From contig JABWDB010000013.1 of the NCBI GenBank assembly GCA_019614645.1, positions 5,136,501-5,200,500 of the forward strand: 64,000 nt of DNA. The letters are read 5' to 3'. This stretch comes from Stratiolaelaps scimitus (lineage: Eukaryota; Arthropoda; Arachnida; Mesostigmata; Laelapidae). Below are positions 49,319 to 61,236 of this stretch, piece after piece. Within the stretch, counting starts at the first letter, position 1. The number at the start of each line of letters is the position of its first letter. Both the position numbers and the translations under genes were made by a program. The notes beneath the pieces were generated by a model. The model worked only from the letters and a program-made list of their open reading frames with translations, ran no database searches and was not told the origin of the DNA.

Positions 49319-49535
49319 CTCAGGCTGTAGCTGGCTGCTGTAGCTATCATCGATCCCACAGCTATAATTAGACCGCTCGTGGGCCGGCCCGATCCCTTGC
49401 CAGTCCAGTTCTGCCGGCTGATAATGTAGCCGGAGTGAGCCAACGCGCTGTACATGGCGCAGTTTGGGCCGTTGTCAGACCTCTCAGAGGCCACATGACC
49501 TGATCCCCTCCGTCGCCCCCCCGCCCCCCCGGCTG
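49319..49535 (-). CDS. Candidate minus-strand exon with a hydrophobic segment
   Basis: On the minus strand a frame runs from acceptor CTTTCTCGACAG to donor AG|GTAGAC. It encodes a Gly/Arg-rich start, then GPNCAMYSALAHSGYIISRQ, a spacer and SGLIIAVGSMIATAASYSL, a possible membrane-spanning or signal-anchor segment. The second half reads like coding sequence. The first half depends on a C-rich tract at 49515-49530. No family recognised. The opposite strand is also open over much of the interval. Confidence 0.2.
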
Positions 49536-50446
49536 CTGTCGAGAAAGCGAACGAATGGCCACGGTCAGGAGGGAGAGAGAGAGCGGTCTGCGACTCTGTC
49601 AGACGACAGTTGGGGCCCAACTCCGTCTACGCTATTGAGCAGGAGTCTGGAGTCGACGGTCAGAACGCAACAATTAGATGCGACAGCGTTGCCTGGCGCC
49701 GTAGGACAGACTGACCTTTCGCGGAGGAGATAGCGTCCGCTTCGCGAGATACGGCACTAGCGCCTCGAAAGAGTGAGGGCTTCGGTGGGCACGCAGTCAG
49801 CCAGTCAGACCTGCGTGTGTGCTAGCTAAATAATGCTCGCTTTTTTTTGTCGACCGGGATGAATCCATATTTAGTTAGTCCTTGCAAGGTTGGCAGGCGG
49901 AAGGTTGGGCCCTAGGAGTGTGCGAGAAGAAGCGTCTTTTGGTCGCTGAGATCTCGGAGCATTTTTCTATTTGGTTGTACGGTGCACGCAGGCTGTATTG
50001 CTATGTGGGTATCGGCAACGCGTATGGATGGGTCTACTTTGTGGTTGTGGAGTCCGATAGCATGCGTGTAGCTTATGTGAGAGCGATCATGGTATTGATG
50101 TCGTATGCGATGCTGGACTAGGGGTTGGACATATTTTGGGCTTCACTGGTATTGTCAACTGAAACTCTCCGAATCGCAACGGTATACTGATCAAGTCCGA
50201 GGAAACAATGTAAAGAGAAGATATGGGGTTTAGAACTTTGAACTTGTTCGATAAGACCGATCCAGATAATTCGATACTAATTAGGCACTATAATGCATCG
50301 AAGTCTAACACTGCTGTATGGCCAAATAATAATGGTAATCGTTCGTTATTATTCTATGTCAAAATGCCAGAATGTTTGATTTTTCTTTTCACATTGACGT
50401 CAGTACTTATCACTACGAATACTTGTTTTTTGCTAAAACTGTCCAG

Positions 50447-50557
50447 CAAAGTAGCTCGGTAGCTGGGGCCGCGCCGGAGATGCGAAGTTCAAATATGACA
50501 AGAAGAAGAATTGCAGAGAGAGAATTGCATCGGGCCGACACGGATCACCCGAACGAG
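50447..50557 (+). CDS. Candidate exon (gene C?), Arg/Glu-rich
   Basis: Preceded by a strong acceptor (TTGTTTTTTGCTAAAACTGTCCAG) and open in phase 0. Encodes QSSSVAGAAPEMRSSNMTRR and then RIAERELHRADTDHPNE, up to GAG|GTACCG. If unspliced it ends four codons later (VPAR, TAA at 50570-50572). The entry phase matches the exit phase of 45691-45888. No family recognised; this is one of the better-bounded exon candidates in the right half. Confidence 0.25.
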
Positions 50558-50572
50558 GTACCGGCTCGATAA

Positions 50573-52300
50573 TTTCAATAAGCGAGCGAAGCAATAGTAA
50601 CACGGTAGTGGGATTAATTTATTCGAGTAACAGGTTATCTATTATTTAGCAGATGAATCGAGAACGAAAGGACTGTAACTAAAAATGATCAAAAAAAATC
50701 AATCAAAATCCAGGCTGTAAGTTAGGATGATGATGAAAGAAAGAAACTCATCTTTCGTTGCCCTGGATATCCGTGTACCTGAGATGTCCGCTCTGGTTTC
50801 GCACAACACAAATCGAGCCCACTCGGTCTAGGTGATGTTGTTGTTCTTATTTTACGCGGCGTGCGTTGCCGTGCTGTGACAGCGCTCGCCGATGAGATTA
50901 CGCCGACGTGGCAAAACGCGTACGTGACAAATTGCGCTCGCAGTCATAGTCCATATATCTAGCCTGCTGTGCATTTAATCATGTGTGAAAGTGTGATAGA
51001 CACATTGAGAAATCTCCCAGTGGCGAACGTTTCGCTACTCCAGAAAAAGTGGCCTTAACTTCGTCGAAGCAGTCAAACATGTAATTATGCGATATTTTTT
51101 CACACATTACGTTATAGGTCGCAACGTGCCGAAGCTGATTCAATGCGATACGCATCTCACTATGCCAAGATTCTTATCCCCCCCGAGGGCCGTTTACATA
51201 TGACCTGCAGTAAAAATATTTACAGGCTGATAGGCTCATATGATAGGCTCCGCATGTGAGCGCCTATATTACATTTGTAATTACTCACGCCTAACAGTCA
51301 TCTGTGATAACGAAGCAGCCAGCAATTACATAGACATTTATCTAGTGAGTGGGACCCCACCTTGCTGTCGTTTTTTTGATATTAAGCCCTCGAGGGCCCT
51401 CCGATTTATTCATCATTCAGTCATCGAACGGTCGCAAGTGCTGATTTCCCCTCGGCCAAAGGCGTCCTAGTGCGACCATCCACGTAATCACTGAATAATG
51501 TGTCACCTAACTGGGGAAATGGAAGAAAATCTGCCCGGGCCATGGGTCACCTAGCAAGGGCTTAAACATGGTTTAGTGTTAGTTGTATGACAACGCTGGT
51601 TCAAATATGGATCGAAAGGTTGCTCAGAGTCACAGAGGTGGTGTTGATCGCTACTCGAATGGTCATTTTCGAACGACTGACGATCTCTCTGACGACCAGT
51701 GTCAGTAACAGTATTGCAGTTCTGATTATTCCCCAGGCAGCTTTCACTCGGGTTTTTGCATCATCGGTCGAACGCTAAAGGAAAATTATGAACAATATCA
51801 CATCATTTCTAATCCTCCTCTTCAGTATTCCTCGCGGCGTCCAGGCGAACTGAAGAACTGACGACCACTGAGCAGATGAGTCCGATCTTTAGAGTCCGAT
51901 TCACGTACCTCGCCAATCATAATCTCCTTGCTGAGGCACAGCCGACCCTCAGTACATGCTAGATCCTCTAGACGCCGCCCTCATCTCTTTCTCGAATGTT
52001 GTCCTTTGGGCTGGACAACCGACTGTTCCCCATCACTAGCCACTAGATCTCGGCATGTCCTGATAACAACATGGGTGTAGAATTGAGTGCGGAGAGATGG
52101 TTCAGGTCTCGTTTGGAAATGCAATCGCAATTCGATCTAGGACCACTACGACTACCTTCTATCAACGCGCTTATTTGTCTGATTTAGTTTCGCTCCACCA
52201 GGAAAGAGTCACATATTCGATGTGTTGCGTATGTCAATGAGTGTCACGTCACGGCATTCGTCTCTACACGCGTCTAGCTAGACGGATCGGTTGACAAAAT
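50573..52300. other. Region without a supported gene, 50.6-52.3 kb
   Basis: Mixed-composition sequence. A short direct repeat TGATAGGCTC occurs at 51228 and 51241. No coding evidence. Confidence 0.5.
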
Positions 52301-52747
52301 ATGCGCAGCCAGACCATTGCTGCACGGCCGAAAGCCGTCCCGGCCCCGCCGGATGAATCTCTCCTTATTGAAGGGGTTCTCCCGAGGCTTGCATGTACTC
52401 GCGCTATCATTTTGTGGCACGTAAACTCTCATTTATTGATAGACGCCTTGTGTATCACGCTCCGTTCGGCTCATTGCCTGGCTGAACCGTCCATAGGTGA
52501 AATGTACGCACGGCCGCATTTCGAAGACTCGCTTTCATGTTGCACTTCGCTTGCTGTAGGGCATAAACATACGTTCGTGGACGTTTCGACTCTTCCGTAT
52601 TTGCACGACGCTGGGTCGGGGATATTGAAAGCTGATGGAGCCCGCAAGGGGGATGTTGCTCCATGGGGCGTTCTCGGGGCCTCGAACGAAGGGGGTCTTC
52701 GGAGTCGCGGGCGGGGGGAGGGCAGAACTACGCCACGGCATTACTGA
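52301..52747 (+). CDS. Open frame of 148 codons, unknown
   Basis: ATG-initiated frame with a fairly balanced amino-acid composition (MRSQTIAARPKAVPAPPDES, later SCCTSLAVGHKHTFVDVSTL), ending at TAC-TGA. There are no low-complexity runs except a Gly/Arg-rich end, and no recognisable domain or clear splice sites. The length is only moderately beyond chance for a GC-rich stretch. Confidence 0.15.
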   Translation: MRSQTIAARPKAVPAPPDESLLIEGVLPRLACTRAIILWHVNSHLLIDALCITLRSAHCLAEPSIGEMYARPHFEDSLSCCTSLAVGHKHTFVDVSTLPYLHDAGSGILKADGARKGDVAPWGVLGASNEGGLRSRGRGEGRTTPRHY

Positions 52748-52813
52748 TCTCCAAGCCCCGCTGACAACACGCTCGATGAGGGTTGAACGACAGGATCACC
52801 AGCAGTATCACAA

Positions 52814-53056
52814 ATGCGCCTGTTCTCTAACCTCGTCTTGGCTTTGATATTGCTGCTGATGTTGCATTCGCCGTTCCTGAGGTTGAATCAAACAGAACGC
52901 CGAGAAGACGTCAAGGCTCCTTGCAGCAAGCAAAGGCAGGCCACCGGCGCTAGCTACCTAGGTAGACGACAGAAGCTCGTGCTGATGCTAGAGAGGTCGA
53001 GCCAAGCCAGTCGGTCACGTTGTACCTTACGAGGGGAGCGGGGGACAGGACTCTAA
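52814..53056 (+). CDS. Candidate small secreted protein or peptide precursor
   Basis: An 80-codon frame with a clear signal-peptide pattern: Met-Arg start, hydrophobic core LVLALILLLMLH at residues 7-18, then a more polar region with a sequon (NQT at 25-27), ERRED at 28-32 and a Cys at 37. An amidation-like motif YLGRR lies at residues 48-52, and a second Cys at 70. These traits suit a secreted or processed peptide. A donor-like CTAG|GTAGAC within codon 50 would truncate the frame if used. No known neuropeptide family recognised. A single hydrophobic core can arise by chance. Confidence 0.25.
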   Translation: MRLFSNLVLALILLLMLHSPFLRLNQTERREDVKAPCSKQRQATGASYLGRRQKLVLMLERSSQASRSRCTLRGERGTGL

Positions 53057-53863
53057 GCGCGCCGGGCCGCTCATCCGGGTAGGCGCGTTTCCTAAGGTTC
53101 ACTTGGCGAAGGCGGAAAGCTGCACCCAGGGGACGCTAGGCGAAGCCCCCAAGACTACGAGAGATAGAGAGGACGGAGAGGAGGGGCGTGGAGAAGGACC
53201 GAGCGACGAAACGGAGATCTTAGTGAAGTCGAGGCGAGCCTGTCAGAGCAGGGAGAAGCAAAAGCTAACGTCTACTGCTATTAGCTACGAGCGACCCCCC
53301 ATCAAACACGAGAAGGGGGCGAGCGTGCGGGTCGCTTCTTCCGTATTAGCTGTAGTGATGCACTACGCCAGCGAGAAGTTGGTGGGACAGCAACTGACTT
53401 TTGCATTTGCATCGATCCCAAGTTGCTGTCGAGAGAAGGGCGGCAACCTACGCGGAAGAAGACAACGACGACGATGAATTCGACGGAATTTGGCCACTTG
53501 GAGCGGGGCAAAACTGCTGCAGTTTGTGCATATAAGTACCAACGGAGTATACCACAGAAATTGCACAACAGTGCGCTGGCTCTATGTAGATATAGTGGAC
53601 GTGGATGGCGGCGACAGGCGAACTAACTAATCCCCGTCTGTTTGCGAGGTGTGGGGCGTGCAAAACTTAATGTGCTGGATTGCTTTCGAATAGGGATGAT
53701 ATAATAGTAAACATGTTGATACTTGGACCTACCGAATTGCTGCGTTTGGCAAAGGCCGAGGGAATTAGTAGTCAAAGAGTGAGACTTGAGTGTACTCTTT
53801 AGTGAGATCAAGCTGAATAGCTCAATAAGGGGCCAGAGAAGCGCCGCCGAATTACTTAAAGAG

Positions 53864-53867
<4 letters not shown>

Positions 53868-53942
<75 letters not shown>
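53868..53942. repeat. Long TA microsatellite (about 37 units)
   Basis: Uninterrupted TA run of about 75 bp, the longest in the window. Probably hypervariable in length and prone to assembly error. Confidence 0.95.
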
Positions 53943-53948
<6 letters not shown>

Positions 53949-54295
53949 CTGTTGTTGTCATTATCACACACAGCGCGTATCATACACCAGCGCGAATCAT
54001 GTCGTTGACGAGTGACTGCGTTTACCTGATTGGACTACGTCCCTCCTCTCCCGCGCCAGTAAATACTGATGTACAGCGGTATCACCGTGTATCAGGGTTG
54101 TGGGGTGGGGGCTACATAAGATGGCTAACGCTGAGGCCACGGAACTCATTTATACGATGATGCAACGCGCATCAAACAGCTTCAGCTCAAACGAAAGCTT
54201 ACTTATTTCTTTGCAATACATGTTGTACACGCGGTCTCGAATATGAGCAAAATTTCAAGTGAGACAAACACAAGTACAGGATTGGAGTAATTATT

Positions 54296-54347
54296 GATAA
54301 TAATAATAATAATAATGATAATAATAATAATTATTATTATTATTACA
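54296..54347. repeat. AAT/ATT repeat with inverted symmetry
   Basis: AAT units followed by ATT units, so the tract can fold on itself. A similar arrangement occurs at 10131-10171. Confidence 0.85.
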
Positions 54348-54787
54348 ATAGTGTCTATTAAAGTTGATACAGTTTTCTGACAAAATGTAAATGCGAGCAA
54401 TGTACGATAGAGACATGCATGCATACATATCCACAGATTTTACATGGGCTGTCAATGAGCGTGTATATCAAATCAAATCATTTAAATGCGAATCGGTGTG
54501 CGCATCTAACACCGTCGATCTCTTCGATTTCTTTGTCTTTTAATAATGACTACGCGACCTATGACGGCTTAGATCCTCGTAAGGTTTGCCCTTAACCTCA
54601 GTATAAAAAAAAAGAAAATAAAAGATCCTCGTACAGCCCTTTATCTCCACCTGATCGCGTTTCCCGAGGAAATTTCGCCTTTTTTTCTATTCACATCACC
54701 ATTTAGCTATGCTCATCGGTAGCTGCTGCCTTACGGCTAGCCAGCCGCCTGATGCTGGTGTGAGTCGGAGCCAATAACGCATAGGAG

Positions 54788-54985
54788 ATGCGGTGTCGAT
54801 GTTGGTCGGGAGCTGATCTCGAAACGAAGAAGCAGTATGTTTACTTGGTCAGGTTTTGTTTTATCCGGCTGTGTGCAGCGATCTTCTCCGCTTTGCTTTT
54901 CGCTGAGAGCTCACCCTCAACAACGCCGGGGGTCCACAGCCTCACTAGCACGAATTCGCTGCTCCAAGCCGAGCAAGTGGAATGA
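54788..54985 (+). CDS. Weak candidate small membrane or secreted frame
   Basis: A 65-codon ATG-initiated frame with a hydrophobic stretch (FIRLCAAIFSALLFAESS) at residues 25-42, followed by a Ser/Thr-rich tail. It is immediately followed in another frame by a strongly basic open segment from 55001 (contains VRRRRSKRSRRRRFHQF). Either could be chance in GC-rich DNA. Confidence 0.12.
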   Translation: MRCRCWSGADLETKKQYVYLVRFCFIRLCAAIFSALLFAESSPSTTPGVHSLTSTNSLLQAEQVE

Positions 54986-55264
54986 TGAGCGCCAATAGAG
55001 GTGGGTCGGGTCGGGGACAGCTTGACGAAACTGCAGCCACCAGCGAGTGTTAGAAGGCGGAGATCGAAGCGATCCCGACGAAGGAGATTTCATCAATTTG
55101 TTACTCGAAGTGAACAGGGCCCTCTTCAACGAAAACTAAAAAGCCGCCCGTTGCTTCCTGGAACGGCACAGTGGAAGGCCTTTGCTACCTTTCGTCCATT
55201 CACTCCCGCTATCTCTCTCTCTCTCTCTCGTTCTTTTGATGACGTACGTAGTGGGCCTATCTAA

Positions 55265-56413
55265 GGGCAAACCAGACCCTAAGCAGAAGAAGCTGGCTGG
55301 GAGGGGGCAGACAGAATGACAGGCCACGACTTACAGGTGGCCCAGTAAAAAGAGGTGAGCACGGACCATCCGGCTATAGCCGGCTTCTAAAATATCAACA
55401 ACGACCCCTCCCTCCGCCGCCGCCGCCCAGCCACTGAAGGAAGACAGCGAAAAAAAACGAGTGAACTTTCTTCTTCTTCTTCCGGGGAACGCTTGCGGTT
55501 GTATTTCTGGTGTTTGCTCTGGGTGTGAAAAGGGACGGTAGGGATCGTATGGGGTTTGAAGGAGCCGTTTTTTTAGCCTTACTCAACTCAAACAGCTAGG
55601 ATTGCTCACGTCCCTGTATCAGGTGTGTACGTATATGGGTGTGTTGGCATGGAGTTGCTGTTGTAGTGGTGCAAACTTCCCAGGAATCGTGTTTGCGGTG
55701 AGTGGGGACTTGGAGAAGGTACACATTTGCGGGACGCTTTCTGGTAATCTGCTTGAATCGATTGATTTTTTTTTTGTCACAGAATTGCAGCAGTTTTCAA
55801 AATCAGCGGACACGCACAAATCGCGAGTGAGTTTCTCGCGGTGAGTTTCACTCGGGGGCTTCGGGAACCCGAGTGAGTTTACGATTTGTTTCAGAAACAC
55901 GGGAACACTATGCACTCGAATGGTTATATGCGCACTCGACATGTGAGTTAAGTTCGTCGTTCATTCGATCAGTAGGTACATGAGCGCTAATTTATCAAAT
56001 GGGCCATGCTCACCAAGAGTAAGCGTCCCATTGTAAACCCCAGCTTAGCCAACCCCCGTGGAACCTCCGCCTGTAAACCTCTATATGTAAATATACCCCG
56101 CTCTGTTCTGCATCCCGTGATACTGGTTCCGTGGGATCAACGATAGCATTTTACTGCAACTTACATCTCGTTCACGTTACTTGAACGATGAACTATGCAC
56201 CGTTCGAGGGTCCGATTCCTGCGGCGTGATGTAACTTGGCCTATTCTGCAGGTCGGTCGAAAGAGGTCTACACGAGGACGGTATTTGCGCGGCGCCGGCT
56301 GTCCCTTCTCGAGCAGGCGGCGGGCGTGACAGCATTCCCTGTTTGATGTGAGCGTCCCTCGTTCGGGACCTTATATGATCGCGAGCCTCCTCTCACTCTC
56401 TATTTTTTTGCAG
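55265..56413. other. Region without a supported gene, 55.3-56.4 kb
   Basis: No recognisable protein; homopolymer runs (A8, T8-T9) and CTTCTTCTTCTTC at about 55468. A strong acceptor at its right end (CTATTTTTTTGCAG, 56413) marks the next candidate. Confidence 0.45.
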
Positions 56414-56448
56414 GATGACCAGAGCTGGTTGGCTTCGGGGTGAGCAAA

Positions 56449-56910
56449 ATGCCGCTGCGTCTGTGGGTCGTCGAGTATATGCATATGATCAACATAACCG
56501 CATTGAGGCCACGAAATATCCATAGAGATACCCGAAGCCAAATCATGCCTGTTTCTCAACCAGGCGAGCCCCTCCCCAAATCCGCTTCAGCCACACCCCC
56601 CATAGGGACTCCCCTCAAGATCGACGCAGTCGCAAATGTGTCTCCCCGAGCAGCGCCGGCAGATCGGAACCGAGCGAGTCCAGTTGGCGCAGGACTCGAT
56701 TCGGTTTGCTCTGGCCAAACACCACTGCAAAACAATTACGGCCGCAAATCTGAATCCGCGGACGATTCGATCCGACGCGGATACAATAAAGAGCCACTGC
56801 AGAATTTTGCCCTTGTGTGCAGCGGCAGTTCAACATCTTCACGATTTTCAAGTAGATCGACTGTTCAGTATGATTGGATGACATACGCCGCTAGCGAATG
56901 CTGCATATAA
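56449..56910 (+). CDS. Candidate disordered Ser/Pro-rich frame of 153 codons
   Basis: ATG-initiated frame just after a strong acceptor at 56413. The middle reads like coding sequence (MPVSQPGEPLPKSASATPPI, later GRKSESADDSIRRGYNKEPL), Ser/Pro/Asn-rich and without simple repeats. A second frame, from 56636, is also open to 56881 with a plausible helical product (QRRQIGTERVQLAQDSIRFA), and a third frame follows the acceptor directly from ATG 56415. I cannot choose between them by eye, so exon limits are uncertain. No domain recognised. Confidence 0.2.
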   Translation: MPLRLWVVEYMHMINITALRPRNIHRDTRSQIMPVSQPGEPLPKSASATPPIGTPLKIDAVANVSPRAAPADRNRASPVGAGLDSVCSGQTPLQNNYGRKSESADDSIRRGYNKEPLQNFALVCSGSSTSSRFSSRSTVQYDWMTYAASECCI

Positions 56911-58840
56911 GCTATGCCGGCTCTCAACGCCTATAGTGGTTGAAGAAACGGGTGTAAGAGAAATTTGTTGAACACAACTCGACTCAAAAGTAGGGTGTGA
57001 TACTGCTAGACGAACCTTGAAATGCACTCAAATCGCTAGTACAAGGCCATGAGTGCGCTGTCTCTTGTCTGCGACTGCTTTGATAAACTGCTTGAGCCAG
57101 TCGTGTGCGCGAGCTCGCTGAAAGATATGCGCACCGCCTATGAACTCCACTGAGTAACGGTAGAGTTATTCATTTGAGCATTGAAGCCTTTAATTACATT
57201 CGGCGTTTCGCTTTGACCGTCTACGGAACGAGCCGTCCCATGTAATTGGCTACCCATGTACACTGTCAATAGGTAAACTTTTTTACGAACCTCAAGAATC
57301 ACACTGGCCGACGGCAGAAGCTGGGCGAAATATCATATTCATCAGCATTTGATATGGACCTCGAGCGGATCCGGCCGAAGGCTTCGCCATCGTCGGTCGA
57401 TCCCATGTATAATATCATACGCTACCTCGCCGCCGAGGTCTGTTCTGTCCGTGAGATCGAATTTTCCCTCTGGTGAATAGCGGTGGTACCCTGGAGTCGT
57501 TTGAGTCGGCACCAGTATCATGGTCACGTGCGCGCTAGAACTCTCCGAGACGCTTGGGGAACTTCATGAGTATTAATTCGGTTAGAAGAAGAAACGATGA
57601 AGTAACGCGAACTATACCCAGAAGCTTAGCGGTCGATGGCCGTAGCTAAGTCCCATTCACCCTTATTCAGCGATCCTGTCTGGCCTCAGCGCAAATACCT
57701 ATAATACATAAGGGGAAGACATGCAACAGACGGCAGATCTACCTTCAACGCGATCACTAAGAAGCCAGGCGGGCGAGCAACAGGGCGGGGTTTGATGTCT
57801 TGCTGACGAAGGAATACTATAAGCAATCATCGCATTCGTCCAGGAGCACAGAGGAGCAATGATATGTTTGGTGCTAACAATGAAACAATAATAACGGGAT
57901 GCAACGACTACAAGTCACGGGAGTATGTACAACAGCCAGTTATTCCGAATACGAACGCAATATTGGTAGATGATTCATAGGATAAATATTGATGGTTTGC
58001 AGGTTGAACGGCAACTCAACAAATGAGCGATTACCAACAAATATCTCGTAGCAGGCTTGCTAATATTGTCTCATAGACTCAGGACAGTTTCAAACATCTC
58101 TTAATTTGATAATATTCAAACAAATAACAGATATCATCATCTACGAAGCACACATATCCATATATCAGTGTTGAGTCTTCATTTGAAGACGGATTTTGTG
58201 TAATGTGATGCAGTGCACCGGTCGAAAAGCCGATGAGCAGTCGGGTGTTTTTCGACTTCATAATTTATTCTTTACTTGTGACATATGGCAGTATCGCTGA
58301 TCGTTCTTCGAGGCAGCTAACAGACGCGGAGTTTTCTCGCCCGCGAACGTAGCCGTTCGTTTTCTGCACGATAGGTTATCCCTTGTCTGCATACACGGGA
58401 AGCCGACCGAATCCACCACTATCAGCATCAGTGTGGTTTGGCACTCTATATGCGCAGTCGGGTGACGACCGGCTCCTCCACGGACTGATTCTTATGTGTA
58501 CGCAACCTTAACCGTGTTTATTTTTCACAGATTCATGTGAAAACTACATTTAGATTAGCGATCATGCCCGAACAGCATGCGTGCCTGATTAGTCGCCGCC
58601 AATTCACTCACTCGGAAGCAGCCAGTGTCCATGCTGTAAAAAAGATATCGCATCGATAGCCTAAGTACGACGGTCATAAAGAAAAACTCGAAAATGACGA
58701 CGAGCTGATGAAGTCGATGATGGTGATCGCGACAATGATGAAACCTATAAGCTCCTAAATCGAACGGCCACGAACAGCGCAACGACAGCCCAAGACTGCA
58801 TTTCGCCGGGGCGATTGAACCGGAAGCAACGCATCAGGAA

Positions 58841-58875
<35 letters not shown>

Positions 58876-61131
58876 TCTGTATCTAGTATATAAATAAGCC
58901 AATAAAAATCGAGAGGCAGATAATCATGTTATTTTGATGATCTGACTCAGACGGAAATGATGTGGCTTGGAGGGCAGGAACCAAGGCAGGTTAGTGGCAC
59001 TTACACCACCGCCACCACCAGCACCTGCAGCCACAGCTCGACTTCGTCGTCTGGGACTGTCGTCGCCTATCCACTTCCAAAGTGAAAGTTCTATCCCAAC
59101 TCGGCGGCGGCGAAAGCCGACAGCGCGGGGCCAGCCCGCATCATTTCTTAAACTTCGAAGCGTGTGGAGCGTACAGGCTGGCGAGAGCCGGCAGGCATCA
59201 CTTTTTAACTTTGCCTTAAACCGCGTACGTGACCACCGCAGTGTAGCCCCAGCAGGCGCCGCGCATGGAGCATCGACCTGTTAAGCCTACGATAGCATCG
59301 GCAGTGTTGTGGTGGGCCGATACGGCGGTGGGGCGTCGGACGGCGGTCCAGAACGACGGCAGAAGCAGCATGCTTAATCAAGTTAAATTTATCAACTATC
59401 GTACATAGCCATAACGAGCGGCCAATTCGTTCGGCCAGTACGTGTATGATCAGTATACAGAGAAAATTGTACAGGCATAGCTTGCAGGCATAGCCATCTT
59501 GGTATCGATCATATGCACCTCAGCGTTCTGTACGTGACGATTCAAGCACAATGCGCACCTGCATTCACCTCTCCAGTGATGGCACGACGAGGCCGTCAGT
59601 GCTGGTGCTTTGTAAACAGTATCGTATCGTGTTCATGTAACGTCAAGCAGGTAACACCGCAGGGTGTTTTTTGTAAACGTGTCCGGGCGTAACAAAAATG
59701 GTGATTTCGTCGATAACCACGATTCGATCTCGTGATGTCGCGATGTCAAAGTTACCGGCGAAAAATGTTAACGTTCGCTATCTTGATCGGATCCGCGCTC
59801 GATGAGATTCTCTCTGCTTCGACGCTCTGCAACTTTTCATGAAATGACACACGCGCGCCTCACTGAGGCCTTCGATAAGCTATTCGATTAGGCTAGTGAC
59901 AACTAGAAACGATCAGTCGCTGTATTTTATCGATGAATTTATTTCGAAACAGTCGGACTCCGGCGGTTCGATTGAACTTGTATCTGGGGTAGCCATTTTC
60001 ACACATGTTTCTTTACTTTGACCTAATACTTGCTTATGCCCCATCAAATACGTGAAGATGGGCAAACTCTGCCATCGACGTCACTTCGGTTACAGCTAAG
60101 CGATCGTAAAGGGGGCCACGTATCGGAGAAGAGCTTCTAAGCACTTGCGAGATCAGAAAGGCGTGGAGACATCTGGCCGATTGTCTCGTCCATCCTTTCA
60201 GCAGGTTTGACCTGGCGGCCAGGACCTGGTCCTGTTCAGGCTCGTGTGTCCCCATACACAGCGATTCTAAATATAACGAGATGAGTTGTACAATGACGCC
60301 GAATGTCTGCCATGGGTTGCCATGAAATACCGCGAGATATGAATCTTACAAATTTTATTGTAAATTGTATTGATACGTCTGTGTCCATTTTCCGCTTTTT
60401 TTCATTATTGTTCGAAAGATCATGCCGAGAGTGCGTCTTAGACTGAGATGTTTCGGTTGCACCATTTGATTTTACGTAGATATCGTAAATAGCGTGAATC
60501 TGTGTATCTGGCTAATGGCGAACAGGTAACAACTCTAGGCTCGGCCCAAGCTTGGCTAACTCACTGAAATCAGTGTTATTTTTTGCGATGGACCAATACT
60601 TGCTCAATGTTATTAGCAAATACCTCTTCGTGAGAGCCAAACTCTAATTAGACGAAGATTCTCTATACGAAGTAATAGAGAATCGGCAATGTAAACGCAA
60701 TAATCAAAGTTGCCAGGGGTCACCTGGGGTCACCCACATCTATCCATCATCCCGCGATACCACACCTACACAACTAAGCCGGAATCGGACAGTCTGAATT
60801 GATTCGGATTCAGAGAAACTATTGAGCTGTCTGTTAATCGGGATAATCTTCGATGCTACCGATAACTGCCTCAGCAGTCGTCTTGAATCCATAGTGATTG
60901 ATATTAGTTAAGATGTTAGCCACACATGATAAATAACATACTACAAATGTTTTCGTTAAACTGCTCCTGGTGACGAGCAGTGGTTCCTTTTAAGGGTAGA
61001 ACTATATAATAATATATAATATTATAATTTATCATAATATTATTATTAAAACACAAGATGCTCGTACTAGTAGTAGTAGTAAGTGGCAGACGCGTTTATT
61101 TCATTTCCGTTACGGTCCCGCATATTCTCCA

Positions 61132-61236
61132 CATACATATATATATATATATGTATATCTATATATATATATTTATGTATATCATATATATATATATATA
61201 TACATATATGTATATCATATATATATATATATATAT
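61132..61236. repeat. Compound TA/ATGTATATC repeat
   Basis: TA runs interrupted by repeated ATGTATATC and CATATA motifs over about 100 bp. This produces spurious Ile/Tyr-rich open frames at 61058-61310. Confidence 0.85.

Noticed and set aside
57272..57527. Coding-looking frames on both strands near 57.3-57.5 kb
   Set aside because: Two plus frames and one minus frame (ATG at 57527) all look plausible over the same bases, which shows how easily chance frames appear; no splice or homology evidence separates them.
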